Shown: positions 26,374 to 36,551 of the stretch, piece after piece | Layout: the number at the start of each line of letters is the position of its first letter | How positions within the stretch are numbered: the stretch's first letter is position 1 | From: Burkholderiales bacterium RIFCSPHIGHO2_12_FULL_63_20 | Lineage (GTDB): Bacteria > Pseudomonadota > Gammaproteobacteria > Burkholderiales > Burkholderiaceae_C | Length of the DNA stretch: 64,000 nucleotides | NCBI GenBank assembly: GCA_001770775.1 | Contig: MESA01000007.1 | Span: 239,087-303,086 of the forward strand | Direction: 5' to 3' | Translations under genes and position numbers: made by a program | The notes under the pieces: generated by a model | Databases searched by the model: none | Told to the model about the DNA's origin: nothing | Seen by the model: the letters and a program-made list of their open reading frames with translations, nothing else

Positions 26374-29300
26374 GCGTGTGCTCCTTGTGCGCTGGTGGCG
26401 GAACCTTCGCCATCCAGCCAATCAACCTTGTTCATCTTGCGCACCACCACGAACTCGTCGCGGTTGGTCCCGATGGTTCCGTAGTAGTTGAAGCCGTAGC
26501 TCAGCTGGGCGTAGCCACCGATCATGTGGGTGGGCTTGAGCACGATGCGGGTCACCGAGTTGTGGATGCCGCCGCGGGTGCCTGTGATTTCCGAGCCCGG
26601 GGTGTTGATGATCTTTTCCTGAGCGTGGTACATCATGACCATGCCAGGGTTCACGCGCTGGCTCACCACCGCACGGGCCGCGATGGCACCGTTGGTGTTG
26701 AACAGCTCGACCCAGTCGTTGTCCACGATGCCGGCCTTCTTCGCGTCATCCTCGCTCAGCCAGATCACCGGACCACCGCGGTTGAGCGTGAGCATCAACA
26801 GGTTGTCGGTGTAGGTGGAGTGGATGCCCCACTTCTGGTGCGGCGTGATGAAGTTGAGCGCGATCTCCTTGTTGCCATTGGGCTTGCGATCCTGCACTTC
26901 ATGCAGGGTCTTCAGGTCGACCGGCGGACGGTAGGAGACGAAGCCTTCGCCGAAGGCGCGCATCCAGGCGTGGTCCATGTAGAACTGCTGACGCCCGGTC
27001 AGGGTGCGCCATGGGATGTACTCGTGCACGTTGGTGTAGCCGGCGTTGTAAGACACCTTCTCGCTTTCCAGGCCAGACCAGGTCGGCGAGGAGATGATCT
27101 TGCGTGGCTGCGCCTGGATGTCGCGGAAGCGAATCTTTTCGTCTTCGCGGTGCAGGGCCAGGTGGGTGTGATCCCGACCGGTCTGCTTGCCCAGCGCGTC
27201 CCAGGCCTTGACGGCGACGTGGCCGTTGGTCTCGGGGGCCAGCATCAGCACCACTTCGGTGGCGTCGATGTCGGACTCGATTTTCGGGAAGCCCTGGCTG
27301 ACGCCTTCCTCACGCACGCGGCCATTGAGGTCGCCCAGCGCATGGACTTCGTCGTCGGTGTTCCAGCCGATGCCCTTGCCACCGTTGCCCAGCTTGTTCA
27401 TCAGCGGGCCCAGGGAGGTGAAGCGCTTGAACACGTTCGGGTAGTCGCGCTCGACCACGGTGATCTGCGGGGCGGTCTTGCCCGGGATCAGGTCGATCTC
27501 GCCACGCTTCCAGTCCATCACGTCGAACGGCTGAGCCATCTCGCCAGCCGTGTCGTGCATGATCGGGGTCATCACGACTTCCTTCTCGGCACCCAGGTGG
27601 CCCACGCAGACTTCGGAGAAGGTCTTGGCAAAACCCTTGTAGATCTCCCAGTCGGAGCGCGCTTCCCAAGCCGGGTCCACCGCTGCAGACAGCGGATGGA
27701 TGAAGGGGTGCATGTCGGACGTGTTGAGGTCGTTCTTCTCGTACCAGGTGGCCGTGGGCAGCACGATGTCGGAGTACAGACAGGTGGTGCTCATGCGGAA
27801 GTCCAGCGTGACCAGCAGGTCCAGCTTGCCTTCGGGCGCCTTGTCGTGCCACTTGACCTCTTGCGGCTTGGCGTCTTCTGAGCCCAGGTCCTTGCCCTGC
27901 ACGCCGTTGGTGGTGCCCAGCAGATGCTTGAGGAAGTACTCGTGGCCCTTGCCGGACGAGCCCAGGATGTTGGAGCGCCACACGAACATGTTGCGCGGCC
28001 AGTTGGCCGGATTGTCCGGATCCTGGCAGGACATCTTTAGCGAGCCATCCTTCAAGGCGTTGACAGCGTAGTCCTTGGGGTCCATGCCCTTGGCCTGCGC
28101 GTCCTTGACGACCTTCAACGGGTTGGTTTCCAGCTGAGGCGCAGACGGCAACCAGCCCATGCGCTCGGCGCGCACGTTGTAGTCGATCATGCTGCCACCG
28201 AACTGCTTCTTGTCGGCCAGCGGCGAGAGCACTTCGTCCACGCCCAGCTTTTCGTAGCGCCACTGGTCGGTGTGGGCGTAGAAGAAGCTGGTGGAGTTCT
28301 GTTGACGGGGAGGACGCGACCAGTCGAGGGCGAACGCCAGCGCTGTCCAGCCGGTTTGCGGACGCAGCTTTTCCTGGCCCACATAGTGAGCCCAGCCGCC
28401 ACCGCTCTGGCCGATACAGCCGCACATCATCAGCATGTTGATGATGCCGCGGTAGTTCATGTCGCAGTGGTACCAGTGGTTCATGGCCGCACCGATGATG
28501 ACCATGGACTTGCCCTTGGTCTTGTCGGCGTTGTCGGCGAACTGGTTGGCCACGGTGATGACCTGGGCGCGTGGCACCCCGGTGATCTGCTCTTGCCACG
28601 CGGGGGTGTACGGCACGTTCTCGTCAAACGACTTCGCACCGTCGTCGACCAGTTGGCCGGCGGCGTTCTTCAGACCGCGGTTCACGCCATAGCTGGCCAC
28701 CTGCAGGTCGAACACGGTGGCGACCCATGCTTCGCGGGTCTGGCCGTTCTTGTCCTGCACGGTGATGCGCTTCATGGGCACATTGCGCAGCAGGATGTCG
28801 CCTTGCTTGTTGCTCGGGAAGTTCGGCGTGTCGATGCCGCCGAAGTACGGGAAGGCCACCTTGTTGACCTCGGCCGACTCGGTTTCAGCCTTGGCGGCAT
28901 CTTCCAGCACGGACAGCTTCAGGCCGACCAGACGGTCGCTCACGCCTTCCTTGGTTTCCAGGTTCCACTTGCCCTCGTCGGAGCGGCCTGCGGCCCCCCA
29001 ACGGAAACCGATGGAGCCATTGGGCACGACGATGGAGCCGTCGGCGTCATAAGCCAGGGTCTTCCATTCGGTGTTGGTGCCGGCACCCGTGTCACCAGCC
29101 ATGTCGCTGGCACGCAGGTAGCGGCCGGGGACCAGGGCCTTGCCGGCCGGGGTGTCCTGCTCGTCGAGCATCACCAGCATCGGCAGGTCGGTGTAGCGGC
29201 GAGCGTAGTCGTCGAAGTAGGCCGAACGCTTGTCGAAGTAGAACTGCTTGAGGATCACATGGCCCATGGCCATGGCGACCGCCGCGTCGGTGCCCTGCTT

Positions 29301-30194
29301 CGGGTGCATCCAGATGTCGGCCAGCTTCGAGATTTCGGCGTAGTCAGGGGTGACCGCCACCGTCTTCGTGCCCTTGTAGCGCACTTCGGTGAAGAAGTGG
29401 GCGTCCGGCGTACGGGTCTGGGGCACGTTCGAACCCCAGGCGATGATGAAGCTAGAGTTGTACCAGTCGGCCGACTCGGGCACGTCGGTCTGCTCACCCC
29501 AGATTTGCGGGCTGGCGGGTGGCAAGTCGCAGTACCAGTCGTAGAACGACATGGCCACGCCACCGATCAGGCTCAGGTAACGCGTACCGGCGGCGTAGCT
29601 GATCATGGACATGGCCGGGATCGGCGAGAAGCCGATGATGCGATCCGGACCATATTGCTTGATCGTGTAGACGTTGGAAGACGCCACGATCTCGTTGACC
29701 TCGTCCCAGCTGGCGCGCACGAAGCCACCCAGGCCCCGCTCCTTCTGCCAGCTGCGGCGGGTGTCCGGGTTGCTCATCAAGGAGGCCCAGGCATCGACCG
29801 GGGTCTTGGCGATGGCGCGCGCTGCACGCCAGTGCTTGAGCAGCTCACCGCGCACCATGGGGTGCTTGACGCGGTTGGCGCTGTACAGATACCAGGAATA
29901 GCTGGCACCGCGGGCGCAACCACGGGGCTCGTGGTTGGGCAGGTCGTCGCGGGTACGGGGGTAGTCGGTCTGCTGGGTTTCCCAGGTGACGATGCCGCCC
30001 TTGACGTAAACCTTCCACGAGCAAGAGCCCGTACAGTTCACGCCGTGGGTGGAGCGCACGATCTTGTCGTGCTGCCAGCGGTTGCGGTAAGCGTCTTCCC
30101 AGGTGCGATCCTCGCCCGTGGTGACGCCGTGGCCTTCTGCGAACTCTTCTTTGGGTTGAGCGAAGAAGGTCAGTCGGTCAAGAAAGTGACTCAT
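26370..30194 (-). CDS. narG: Respiratory nitrate reductase alpha subunit (molybdenum catalytic)
   Basis: 1274 residues, full length for NarG. Near residue 50 the HGVNCTGSC motif gives the His and Cys ligands of the FS0 cluster. The segment YNSSFIIAWGSNVPQTRTPDAHF around 240-265 belongs to the active-site region that includes the Mo-ligating Asp in this family. Later motifs such as GQSGGGWAHYVGQEKLRP bind the bis-MGD cofactor. No twin-arginine leader is visible, consistent with a cytoplasm-facing membrane-bound Nar. It reduces nitrate to nitrite with electrons from NarH. CAGGAG lies just before the ATG at 30194. It begins 33 bases after narK2. Confidence 0.98.
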   Translation of the reverse strand: MSHFLDRLTFFAQPKEEFAEGHGVTTGEDRTWEDAYRNRWQHDKIVRSTHGVNCTGSCSWKVYVKGGIVTWETQQTDYPRTRDDLPNHEPRGCARGASYSWYLYSANRVKHPMVRGELLKHWRAARAIAKTPVDAWASLMSNPDTRRSWQKERGLGGFVRASWDEVNEIVASSNVYTIKQYGPDRIIGFSPIPAMSMISYAAGTRYLSLIGGVAMSFYDWYCDLPPASPQIWGEQTDVPESADWYNSSFIIAWGSNVPQTRTPDAHFFTEVRYKGTKTVAVTPDYAEISKLADIWMHPKQGTDAAVAMAMGHVILKQFYFDKRSAYFDDYARRYTDLPMLVMLDEQDTPAGKALVPGRYLRASDMAGDTGAGTNTEWKTLAYDADGSIVVPNGSIGFRWGAAGRSDEGKWNLETKEGVSDRLVGLKLSVLEDAAKAETESAEVNKVAFPYFGGIDTPNFPSNKQGDILLRNVPMKRITVQDKNGQTREAWVATVFDLQVASYGVNRGLKNAAGQLVDDGAKSFDENVPYTPAWQEQITGVPRAQVITVANQFADNADKTKGKSMVIIGAAMNHWYHCDMNYRGIINMLMMCGCIGQSGGGWAHYVGQEKLRPQTGWTALAFALDWSRPPRQQNSTSFFYAHTDQWRYEKLGVDEVLSPLADKKQFGGSMIDYNVRAERMGWLPSAPQLETNPLKVVKDAQAKGMDPKDYAVNALKDGSLKMSCQDPDNPANWPRNMFVWRSNILGSSGKGHEYFLKHLLGTTNGVQGKDLGSEDAKPQEVKWHDKAPEGKLDLLVTLDFRMSTTCLYSDIVLPTATWYEKNDLNTSDMHPFIHPLSAAVDPAWEARSDWEIYKGFAKTFSEVCVGHLGAEKEVVMTPIMHDTAGEMAQPFDVMDWKRGEIDLIPGKTAPQITVVERDYPNVFKRFTSLGPLMNKLGNGGKGIGWNTDDEVHALGDLNGRVREEGVSQGFPKIESDIDATEVVLMLAPETNGHVAVKAWDALGKQTGRDHTHLALHREDEKIRFRDIQAQPRKIISSPTWSGLESEKVSYNAGYTNVHEYIPWRTLTGRQQFYMDHAWMRAFGEGFVSYRPPVDLKTLHEVQDRKPNGNKEIALNFITPHQKWGIHSTYTDNLLMLTLNRGGPVIWLSEDDAKKAGIVDNDWVELFNTNGAIAARAVVSQRVNPGMVMMYHAQEKIINTPGSEITGTRGGIHNSVTRIVLKPTHMIGGYAQLSYGFNYYGTIGTNRDEFVVVRKMNKVDWLDGEGSATSAQGAHA

Positions 30195-30227
30195 GTGTTG
30201 ACTCCTGTCAGATTCACGTGTGAGAGA

Positions 30228-31679
30228 TCAGCAAGGCTGCTCGGCACCCTTGCGTGCGTAGTACCACCACGTGGTCACGATGCACAGCAGGTAGAAAGCG
30301 ATGAAAACCATCAGCGCCAGCTCCGGGCCGCCGGTGGCACCGATTGAGGTGCCATAGCTCTTGGGGATGAAGAAACCGCCGTAGGCCGCAACCGCTGCGG
30401 TGAAGCCCAGCACTGCTGCGGCCTCGGTATTCGCTTCCTTGACGGCAGCAGCCATACCGGCCTCGTCATTGCGCTTGACCAGGCGGGTCTTCAGATTCAG
30501 GAAGATCACGGGGATCATGCGGAAGGTCGAGCCGTTGCCAATGCCCGTGGTCAGAAACAGCACCAGGAACATCAGGAAGAAGCCGGTGAAGCTGCCTTCG
30601 GCCGGGCCGATCGACAAGGCGTAAGCGCTGCCGGTGCCCTTGGGCAGGAAGAACAGCACGCCCACCACAGCCAGGGCCATGACAATGAAGTTCCAGAAGG
30701 TGACACGGGCGCCGCCCAGCTTGTCAGACAACCACCCACCCACCGGGCGGATCAGGGCGCCGACCAGCGGGCCGATCCAGGCGTAGGCCAAGGGGTTCAC
30801 TTCCTTGAACTGCGACTTGATCAGCAGCGGGAAGCCGGCGGCATAACCGATGAAGGAGCCGAAGGTGCCCAGGTACAGGATGCACATCAGCCAGTTGTGC
30901 TTGCTGCGGAAGATGGCTGCCTGCGTCGCAAACGAGGCCTTGGCGTCAGCGATGTCGTTCATGAAGAACCACGCGGCCAAGCTCACGATGATGATCCAGG
31001 GCACCCAGACGAAGGCGGCGTTCTGCGCCCAGATCTCGGACGACTGACCGGCCTTGTTGACGATGGTTTGCGACTCACCGCCCAGCACACCGAACAGGCC
31101 CACCGAGATGATGATGGGGCTGAGGAACTGCACCACCGACACGCCCAGGTTGCCCAGGCCAGCGTTGACGCCCAGGGCCGAGCCCTTGCGCTCCTTCGGG
31201 AAGAAGAAACTGATGTTGGACATCGACGACGAGAAGTTGCCACCGCCGAAGCCGCACAGCAGCGCCAGGATCAGCATCGTCGGATAGGGGGTGGTGGGGT
31301 CCTGCACCGCAAAACCGATGCCCACGGCGGGGATCAGCAGCGAGGCGGTGGAGATGGCCGTCCAGCGGCGACCGCCCACCAGAGGCACCATGAAGGAGTA
31401 GAAAATACGCAGTGTGGCGCCCGAGAGCGCCGGAGCCGAGGCCAGCCAGAACAGCTGGTTGGTGGTGTAGTTGAAGCCCATCATCGGCAGGTTGACCGCG
31501 ACGACGCTCCACATTTGCCAGATGGCAAAGGCGAGGAACAGCGCCGGGACCGAGATCCACAGATTGAGCTTGGCAATGGCCTGCCCTTCTGCGGCCCAGA
31601 AGGCTTTGTCTTCCGGGGTCCAGACGGCCAGGGTCGTGCCTGGGCGGGCCTTGCCTGCCGAGGGATTGTTGATTGACAT
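30228..31679 (-). CDS. narK2: NarK2-type nitrate/nitrite transporter (MFS)
   Basis: 483 residues with about twelve hydrophobic segments. The nitrate signature regions of the NNP family are present: GFGGGNFSSSMSNISFFFPKERKG in the first half and GIGNGSTFRMIP in the second. The N-terminal KAFWAAEGQAIAKLNLWISVPALFLAFAIW is typical of NarK2/NarU members, thought to act mainly as nitrate/nitrite antiporters. It is second in the run narK1-narK2-narGHJI, 21 bases after narK1. The pairing with NarK1 allows uptake to start before nitrite builds up. Confidence 0.95.
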   Translation of the reverse strand: MSINNPSAGKARPGTTLAVWTPEDKAFWAAEGQAIAKLNLWISVPALFLAFAIWQMWSVVAVNLPMMGFNYTTNQLFWLASAPALSGATLRIFYSFMVPLVGGRRWTAISTASLLIPAVGIGFAVQDPTTPYPTMLILALLCGFGGGNFSSSMSNISFFFPKERKGSALGVNAGLGNLGVSVVQFLSPIIISVGLFGVLGGESQTIVNKAGQSSEIWAQNAAFVWVPWIIIVSLAAWFFMNDIADAKASFATQAAIFRSKHNWLMCILYLGTFGSFIGYAAGFPLLIKSQFKEVNPLAYAWIGPLVGALIRPVGGWLSDKLGGARVTFWNFIVMALAVVGVLFFLPKGTGSAYALSIGPAEGSFTGFFLMFLVLFLTTGIGNGSTFRMIPVIFLNLKTRLVKRNDEAGMAAAVKEANTEAAAVLGFTAAVAAYGGFFIPKSYGTSIGATGGPELALMVFIAFYLLCIVTTWWYYARKGAEQPC

Positions 31680-31700
31680 GATGTGTCCTTGAAAGGGAAA

Positions 31701-32963
31701 TCAGGCGCGCTTGCCCACGGCGGCATGCTGGGGCTCACCGCCCACCACGTCACGCGAGCGAACTTCGGTCATGTACATCCAGATCAGGGAGACCCAGACA
31801 ATGCCGTAGAGCAACATGAAGGCGCTGGAACGAATACCGGTGAGGTCCAGCAGGTAACCAAACATGATCGGAAGCACAAAACCACCCATGCCACCGGCAA
31901 GACCCACGATGCCGGAGATGGCGCCGATGTTGGTGGGGTAGTCGTTGCTGATGTACTTGAAGACGCTGGCCTTGCCGAAGGCCCAGGCAATGCCCAGGGC
32001 GAACATCACCACCGTGAAGGCGTAGACGTTCAAACCGATGTGGAAGGTTTGCGGGCCGTCCACCGTGGTGATGGTGAAGTCGGTTTGCGGATAGCTCAGG
32101 ATGAACAAGCAGATCCAGCTCACCCACAGCACCCACCAGGTCACCTTGTGGGCGCCGTGCTTGTCGGACAGATAGCCACCGATGGCGCGCAGCACACCGC
32201 CAGGCAGCGAGAAGCAGGCTGCCAGCAAGGCGGCCACGCGGATGTCGAGACCGTATTCGCCCACGTAGTACTGCACCATCCACAGGCTCAGGCCCACATA
32301 GCCACCGAACACGATGGAGTAGTACTGGCAGTACTTGAGCACGCGCGGATCCTTGAGCTGCTTGAGCTGGTCGCTGAAACTGGCCTTGGAGTGAACGAGG
32401 TGGGTCGGGTCAGAGTGGCTGCCGAACCAGAACAGCAGGGCCGTGCCCAGCATGATGGCGGCATACACCTGCGGCACCATGGTCCAGCCTGCCGCCACGA
32501 TGATGGCGGGGGCCACGAACTTGTTGACCGCCGCGCCGGAGTTGCCGGCGCCGAACACGCCCATGGCAAAACCTTGCTGGGTCTTGGGGAACCAGCGTGC
32601 CACATAAGGCGTGCCCACCGAGAAAGAGCCGCCGGCCAAACCCACAAACAGCCCGAGCACCAGGAAGTGCCAGTACTGGGTGGCGTAGGACATCAGGTAG
32701 ATGGGGATGACACAAGCCAGCATCGTGAGGAAGAACACGATGCGACCGCCGAAACGGTCGGTCCAGACGCCCAGGGGCACCCGGATGAGCGAGCCCGTGA
32801 GCACGGGCATGGCGGTCAACAGACCAAACTGGGCATTCGTGAGCCCCAGTGTCTTCTTGATCGGGATCCCGATGACGCCGAACATCATCCAGACCATGAA
32901 GCACACCGTGAAGGCCAGTGTGCTGACTGTCAAGACCGATAAGGCCTTACCTCGCTGAGACAT
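31701..32963 (-). CDS. narK1: NarK1-type nitrate transporter (MFS)
   Basis: 420 residues with about twelve membrane helices. NNP family signatures are GLAGGSFSVGTPYVARWFPKTQQGFAMGVFGAGNSGAA in the first half and GLAGGMGGFVLPIMFG in the second. NarK1 proteins are considered proton-linked nitrate importers. First gene of the narK1-narK2-narGHJI-ppiC-carbonic anhydrase run. An FNR-like box lies about 115 bases upstream inside a relict copy of the narL 3' end, and TACTCCT, a NarL-type heptamer, lies between box and gene at 33050-33056 on the minus strand. Confidence 0.95.
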   Translation of the reverse strand: MSQRGKALSVLTVSTLAFTVCFMVWMMFGVIGIPIKKTLGLTNAQFGLLTAMPVLTGSLIRVPLGVWTDRFGGRIVFFLTMLACVIPIYLMSYATQYWHFLVLGLFVGLAGGSFSVGTPYVARWFPKTQQGFAMGVFGAGNSGAAVNKFVAPAIIVAAGWTMVPQVYAAIMLGTALLFWFGSHSDPTHLVHSKASFSDQLKQLKDPRVLKYCQYYSIVFGGYVGLSLWMVQYYVGEYGLDIRVAALLAACFSLPGGVLRAIGGYLSDKHGAHKVTWWVLWVSWICLFILSYPQTDFTITTVDGPQTFHIGLNVYAFTVVMFALGIAWAFGKASVFKYISNDYPTNIGAISGIVGLAGGMGGFVLPIMFGYLLDLTGIRSSAFMLLYGIVWVSLIWMYMTEVRSRDVVGGEPQHAAVGKRA

Positions 32964-33049
32964 GGGGAACTCCTATTCCAATGCCTCGCAGTGTTAAAAA
33001 ATAACCCTTCTCTGAACATCCTTCCGTTGGTCGGCGGGAATCGTTCAAA

Positions 33050-33056
33050 AGGAGTA
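33050..33056 (-). promoter_or_regulatory. NarL-type heptamer TACTCCT upstream of narK1
   Basis: Read on the minus strand, this matches the NarL heptamer consensus TACYYMT. It lies 87-93 bases before the narK1 ATG and about 15 bases downstream of the FNR-like box. One heptamer is weak evidence because such 7-mers occur by chance, but narXL is encoded in the same locus. Confidence 0.3.
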
Positions 33057-33061
33057 GTTCT

Positions 33062-33142
33062 GCATCATCCTTGATACAGATCAGTTTCACAGCGAACACT
33101 GTCGCTTGCACACGCGAGGTCAGGTTCAAGCTTGCGCGGGAC
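33062..33142 (-). pseudogene. Relict copy of the narL 3' end upstream of narK1
   Basis: This stretch aligns with the intact narL 3' end at 36549-36626: by eye about 65 of 80 positions match, with insertions of 2 and 1 bases. Read on the minus strand it still encodes LNLTSRVQATVFAV, versus LNLTSRVQAAVFAV in NarL. The 1-base insertion and the loss of everything upstream show it is not a working gene. The equivalent of the narL stop region has become the FNR-like box TTGATACAGATCAG. The two copies lie in the same orientation and bracket the plus-strand phn-type transporter. Confidence 0.8.
33071..33084. promoter_or_regulatory. FNR-like box TTGATACAGATCAG for narK1
   Basis: This matches the FNR consensus TTGAT-N4-ATCAA at nine of ten positions and is the best such site I found in the window. 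It is centred about 115 bases before the narK1 ATG. It lies inside the relict narL 3' end; the intact narL has the weaker TTGATGCGGGTCAG at the same place (36558-36571). No strong -10 could be matched at the expected distance. Confidence 0.6.
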
Positions 33143-33235
33143 CCGAGGTCGTAAAATGGGGCGCTCTGCCACGCGACCCTGCCTTGCTCATGCCCTTTTC
33201 CTTCTTTCACTGGCGAGCGCCGTGCTCGCGTTGAC

Positions 33236-33965
<730 letters not shown>

Positions 33966-33991
<26 letters not shown>

Positions 33992-35648
33992 CCGCAGCCA
34001 GCCCTGGCGCCGCTGGGCGCTGTGGCTGCTCGTCCTGCTCTCGGCGGAGCTGTGCCTGGCCCTGACCGGCACGCAAGTGGGCAAGCTGTTTGACCGAGAC
34101 GGCCTGGGCAACGCGGGCGCCATCCTGGGCGGCCTCCTGCATCCGGATCTGTCAAAGGAGTTCGTAGGCCGCGTTCTGGCCCTGTCCGTCGAGAGCCTGC
34201 TGATCGGCCTGCTCGGCACCGTGATGGCCGTGCTGATCGGCGTGAGCCTGGCCTACGTGGCCATCCAGGTGCCGGACCTGCCCGACCCACCGCGCCGCGC
34301 CCCCACCCCGGTCCGCGTGACGGCGGCCGCCCTGCGCTGGCTGGCCCGCTTCACGCTGGGCTTTTTGCGCGCCATGCCCGAGATCGTCTGGGCTTACATC
34401 TTTGTGCGCCTGCTCGGCCTGGGCCCCGGCGCGGCCGTGCTGGCCATTGCCCTGACCTCGGGGGGCGGCATCGGCAAGCTCTATGCGGAACTGGCCGAGG
34501 CGGTCGATCCGCGCGCCGTACAGGCCCTGCGCGCCACCGGCGCCTCGCGCTGGGGCATCCTGGCCTTTGCGGTCTTGCCCGCCGTGCGGCGCCAGTGGAT
34601 TGCCTACGCGCTGTTTCGCCTGGAGTGCAACATCCGCAACGGCACCATCCTGGGCGTCGTCGGCGCCGGTGGCCTGGGCAGCGAGATCGCGCTGAGCATC
34701 CGCTACTTCGAGTACGACAAGCTGGCCACCACCTTGCTGGCCGTCCTGGCTTTTGTGCTCATCCTGGAGGCCGTCAGCCAGCAACTGCGCCAGCGCGGCG
34801 CCCGCTGGGCCCTGGCTTTTGCCGGCATCGGTGCCACCCTGGCCCTGTGGCGCCTGGACATCCCCTGGGCAGACCTGTGGTCGGCCCCTGGCCTGGCGCT
34901 GTTTTCGTTGGACGACATGCGGCCCGACCTGCCCCTGATCACGTCCGTGGTGGCCCTGACGGGAGACACCTTGATGATGGCCTGGGTGGCCACGGTGCTC
35001 TCGGCCCTCGTCGCCTTTGTGCTGGCCCCCCTGACCGTGGCGCCCTTGATGACGGGCAGCTACCTCCCCGACCCCTTGCGCCGCTCCCCGCTGGCCCAGG
35101 CCCTCGCGCAGGGCATCAAATGGGGCAGCCGTGGCCTGCTGCAGGTCACGCGGGCCATGCCTGAGCTGACCCTGGCCCTGGTCTTTGTGGTCTGGGTGGG
35201 CGGCGGACCCCTGGCCGGCATCCTGGCCATTGCCGTGCACAACATGGGGGTGATGGGACGCCTGTACTGCGACGTCATGGAAGAGGTCGAACCCGGCTCG
35301 GCCGCGGTGCTGCAGTCGCAGGGAGCCAGCCCGCTGGGCACCTTCCTGTTCGGCGTGCTGCCGCAGATTCGGGCGCGTCTGGCGGCCTTCACCCTCTACC
35401 GCTTCGAGTGCAATGTGCGCGCCACCGTGATGGTGGGTTTTGTGGGCGCCGGCGGCATCGGCGATGCCTTGAACACCGCCATCAGCCTGTTCCACACCCG
35501 CGACCTGACCCTGCTGCTGATCACCATGGTGACCGTGGTGTCCCTGGTCGACGCCATCGGCGACCACCTGCGTGCCCGCCTGCTGCGAGGCAGCCCCCAA
35601 AACGCTGGCCAGCCGGCCTCCTCTGCCCTGTTCTTTCAACCTGCCTGA
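33966..35648 (+). CDS. phnE: Tandem PhnE-PhnE fusion permease of the phosphonate-type transporter
   Basis: 560 residues from the ATG at 33966, which overlaps phnC. It contains two PhnE-type permease units in one chain. The first has LRAMPEIVWAYIFV, ALRATGASRWGILAFAVLP and FRLECNIRNGTILGVVGAGGLG; the second repeats these as TRAMPELTLALVFV, VLQSQGASPLGTFLFGVLP and YRFECNVRATVMVGFVGAGGIG. Most PhnE proteins are single units of about 260-290 residues that pair up, so this is a covalent dimer. About twelve hydrophobic segments are present. It would form the inner-membrane channel with PhnC and PhnD. Confidence 0.9.
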
Positions 35649-35663
35649 CACAAGGAAACACCC

Positions 35664-36530
35664 ATGTTCAAACGTCTGATCCAGCTCGGCCGCCTTGGCG
35701 TGCTCGCCCTCGCCCCCCTGCTGGCCGCCACCGCCCACGCGGAGGACGTGATCCGCGTCTCCGGCATCCCCGACGAGAACCCGACCGAGCTGGCGCGCAA
35801 GTACCAGCCCCTGGTGGACCACCTGCAAAAGAACCTGGGCGTCAAGGTCGTCTATGTGCCAGTGATCGACTACGGCGCGGCCGTCTCGGCGCTGGCCGCC
35901 GGCAAGATCGACTTTGCCTGGCTGGGCGGCTTCACCCATGTGCAAGCCAAGGTGATGGCTGGCGCCAAACCCGTGGTGATGCGCGACATTGACCGCGAGT
36001 TCCAGAGCGTGTTCATCGCGAACACCGCCTCGGGCATCACCAAGCCCGAAGACATGCGCGGCAAGAGCTTCACCTTTGGCGCCAAGAGCTCGACCTCCGG
36101 GCACCTGTTCCCCCGCCACTTCCTGAGCACCAAGTTCAAGATCGATGCGGACAAGGACTTCTCGGGCGCGCCCCTGTACAGCGGCGCCCACGATGCCACC
36201 GTGAAGATGGTCGAGTCCGGCAAGGTGCAGGTCGGCGCACTGAACATCGAGGTCTGGAACCGCATGCTGGCCGCCAGCAAGGTGGACCCATCCAAGGTCA
36301 AGGTCATCTGGACGACCCCGCCCTTTGTGGACTACGTCTGGACCGCGCGCAAGGACCTGCCTGCCGCCACCGTGCAGAAGTTTGGCAATGCCTTCCTGGC
36401 ACTGGACGCCAGCAAGCCCGGCGACAAGGCGGTCCTGGACCTGCAGGGCGCCAAGAAGTTCGTGCCCGCCAAGCCCGAAGACTTCCTGATCATCGAACAA
36501 GTCGGCCGTTCGACTGGCCTGCTCAAGTGA
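35664..36530 (+). CDS. phnD: PhnD-like periplasmic oxyanion-binding protein
   Basis: 288 residues with a cleavable signal peptide (positive start, hydrophobic to about residue 22, likely cut after AHA). The mature protein has the PhnD family pattern: IRVSGIPDENPTELARKYQPLVDHLQKNLG, YGAAVSALAAGKIDFAWLGGFTHVQA, FGAKSSTSGHLFPRHF and GAHDATVKMVESGKVQVGALNIEVWNRM. The Ser/Thr-rich SSTSGH loop normally contacts the oxyanion. Relatives bind phosphonates, phosphite or phosphate analogues. Location between narK1 and narL raises the question of another anion, but nothing in the sequence proves that. 15 bases follow the permease stop. Confidence 0.9.
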   Translation: MFKRLIQLGRLGVLALAPLLAATAHAEDVIRVSGIPDENPTELARKYQPLVDHLQKNLGVKVVYVPVIDYGAAVSALAAGKIDFAWLGGFTHVQAKVMAGAKPVVMRDIDREFQSVFIANTASGITKPEDMRGKSFTFGAKSSTSGHLFPRHFLSTKFKIDADKDFSGAPLYSGAHDATVKMVESGKVQVGALNIEVWNRMLAASKVDPSKVKVIWTTPPFVDYVWTARKDLPAATVQKFGNAFLALDASKPGDKAVLDLQGAKKFVPAKPEDFLIIEQVGRSTGLLK

Positions 36531-36551
36531 TCACGCGGGCGTGCCCCGGCA

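Noticed and set aside
30198..30211. TTGACTCCTGTCAG looks like an FNR box directly before narG
   Set aside because: It lies four bases from the ATG and contains the AGGAG ribosome site on the coding strand, so it is the Shine-Dalgarno region with accidental symmetry.
28272..30347. A 691-codon open frame antisense to narG
   Set aside because: Shadow of the narG coding sequence with no recognisable domain.
34152..36500. A 782-codon open frame antisense to phnE and phnD
   Set aside because: Low-complexity Gly/His/Gln-rich translation without motifs; phnE and phnD on the other strand are clear.
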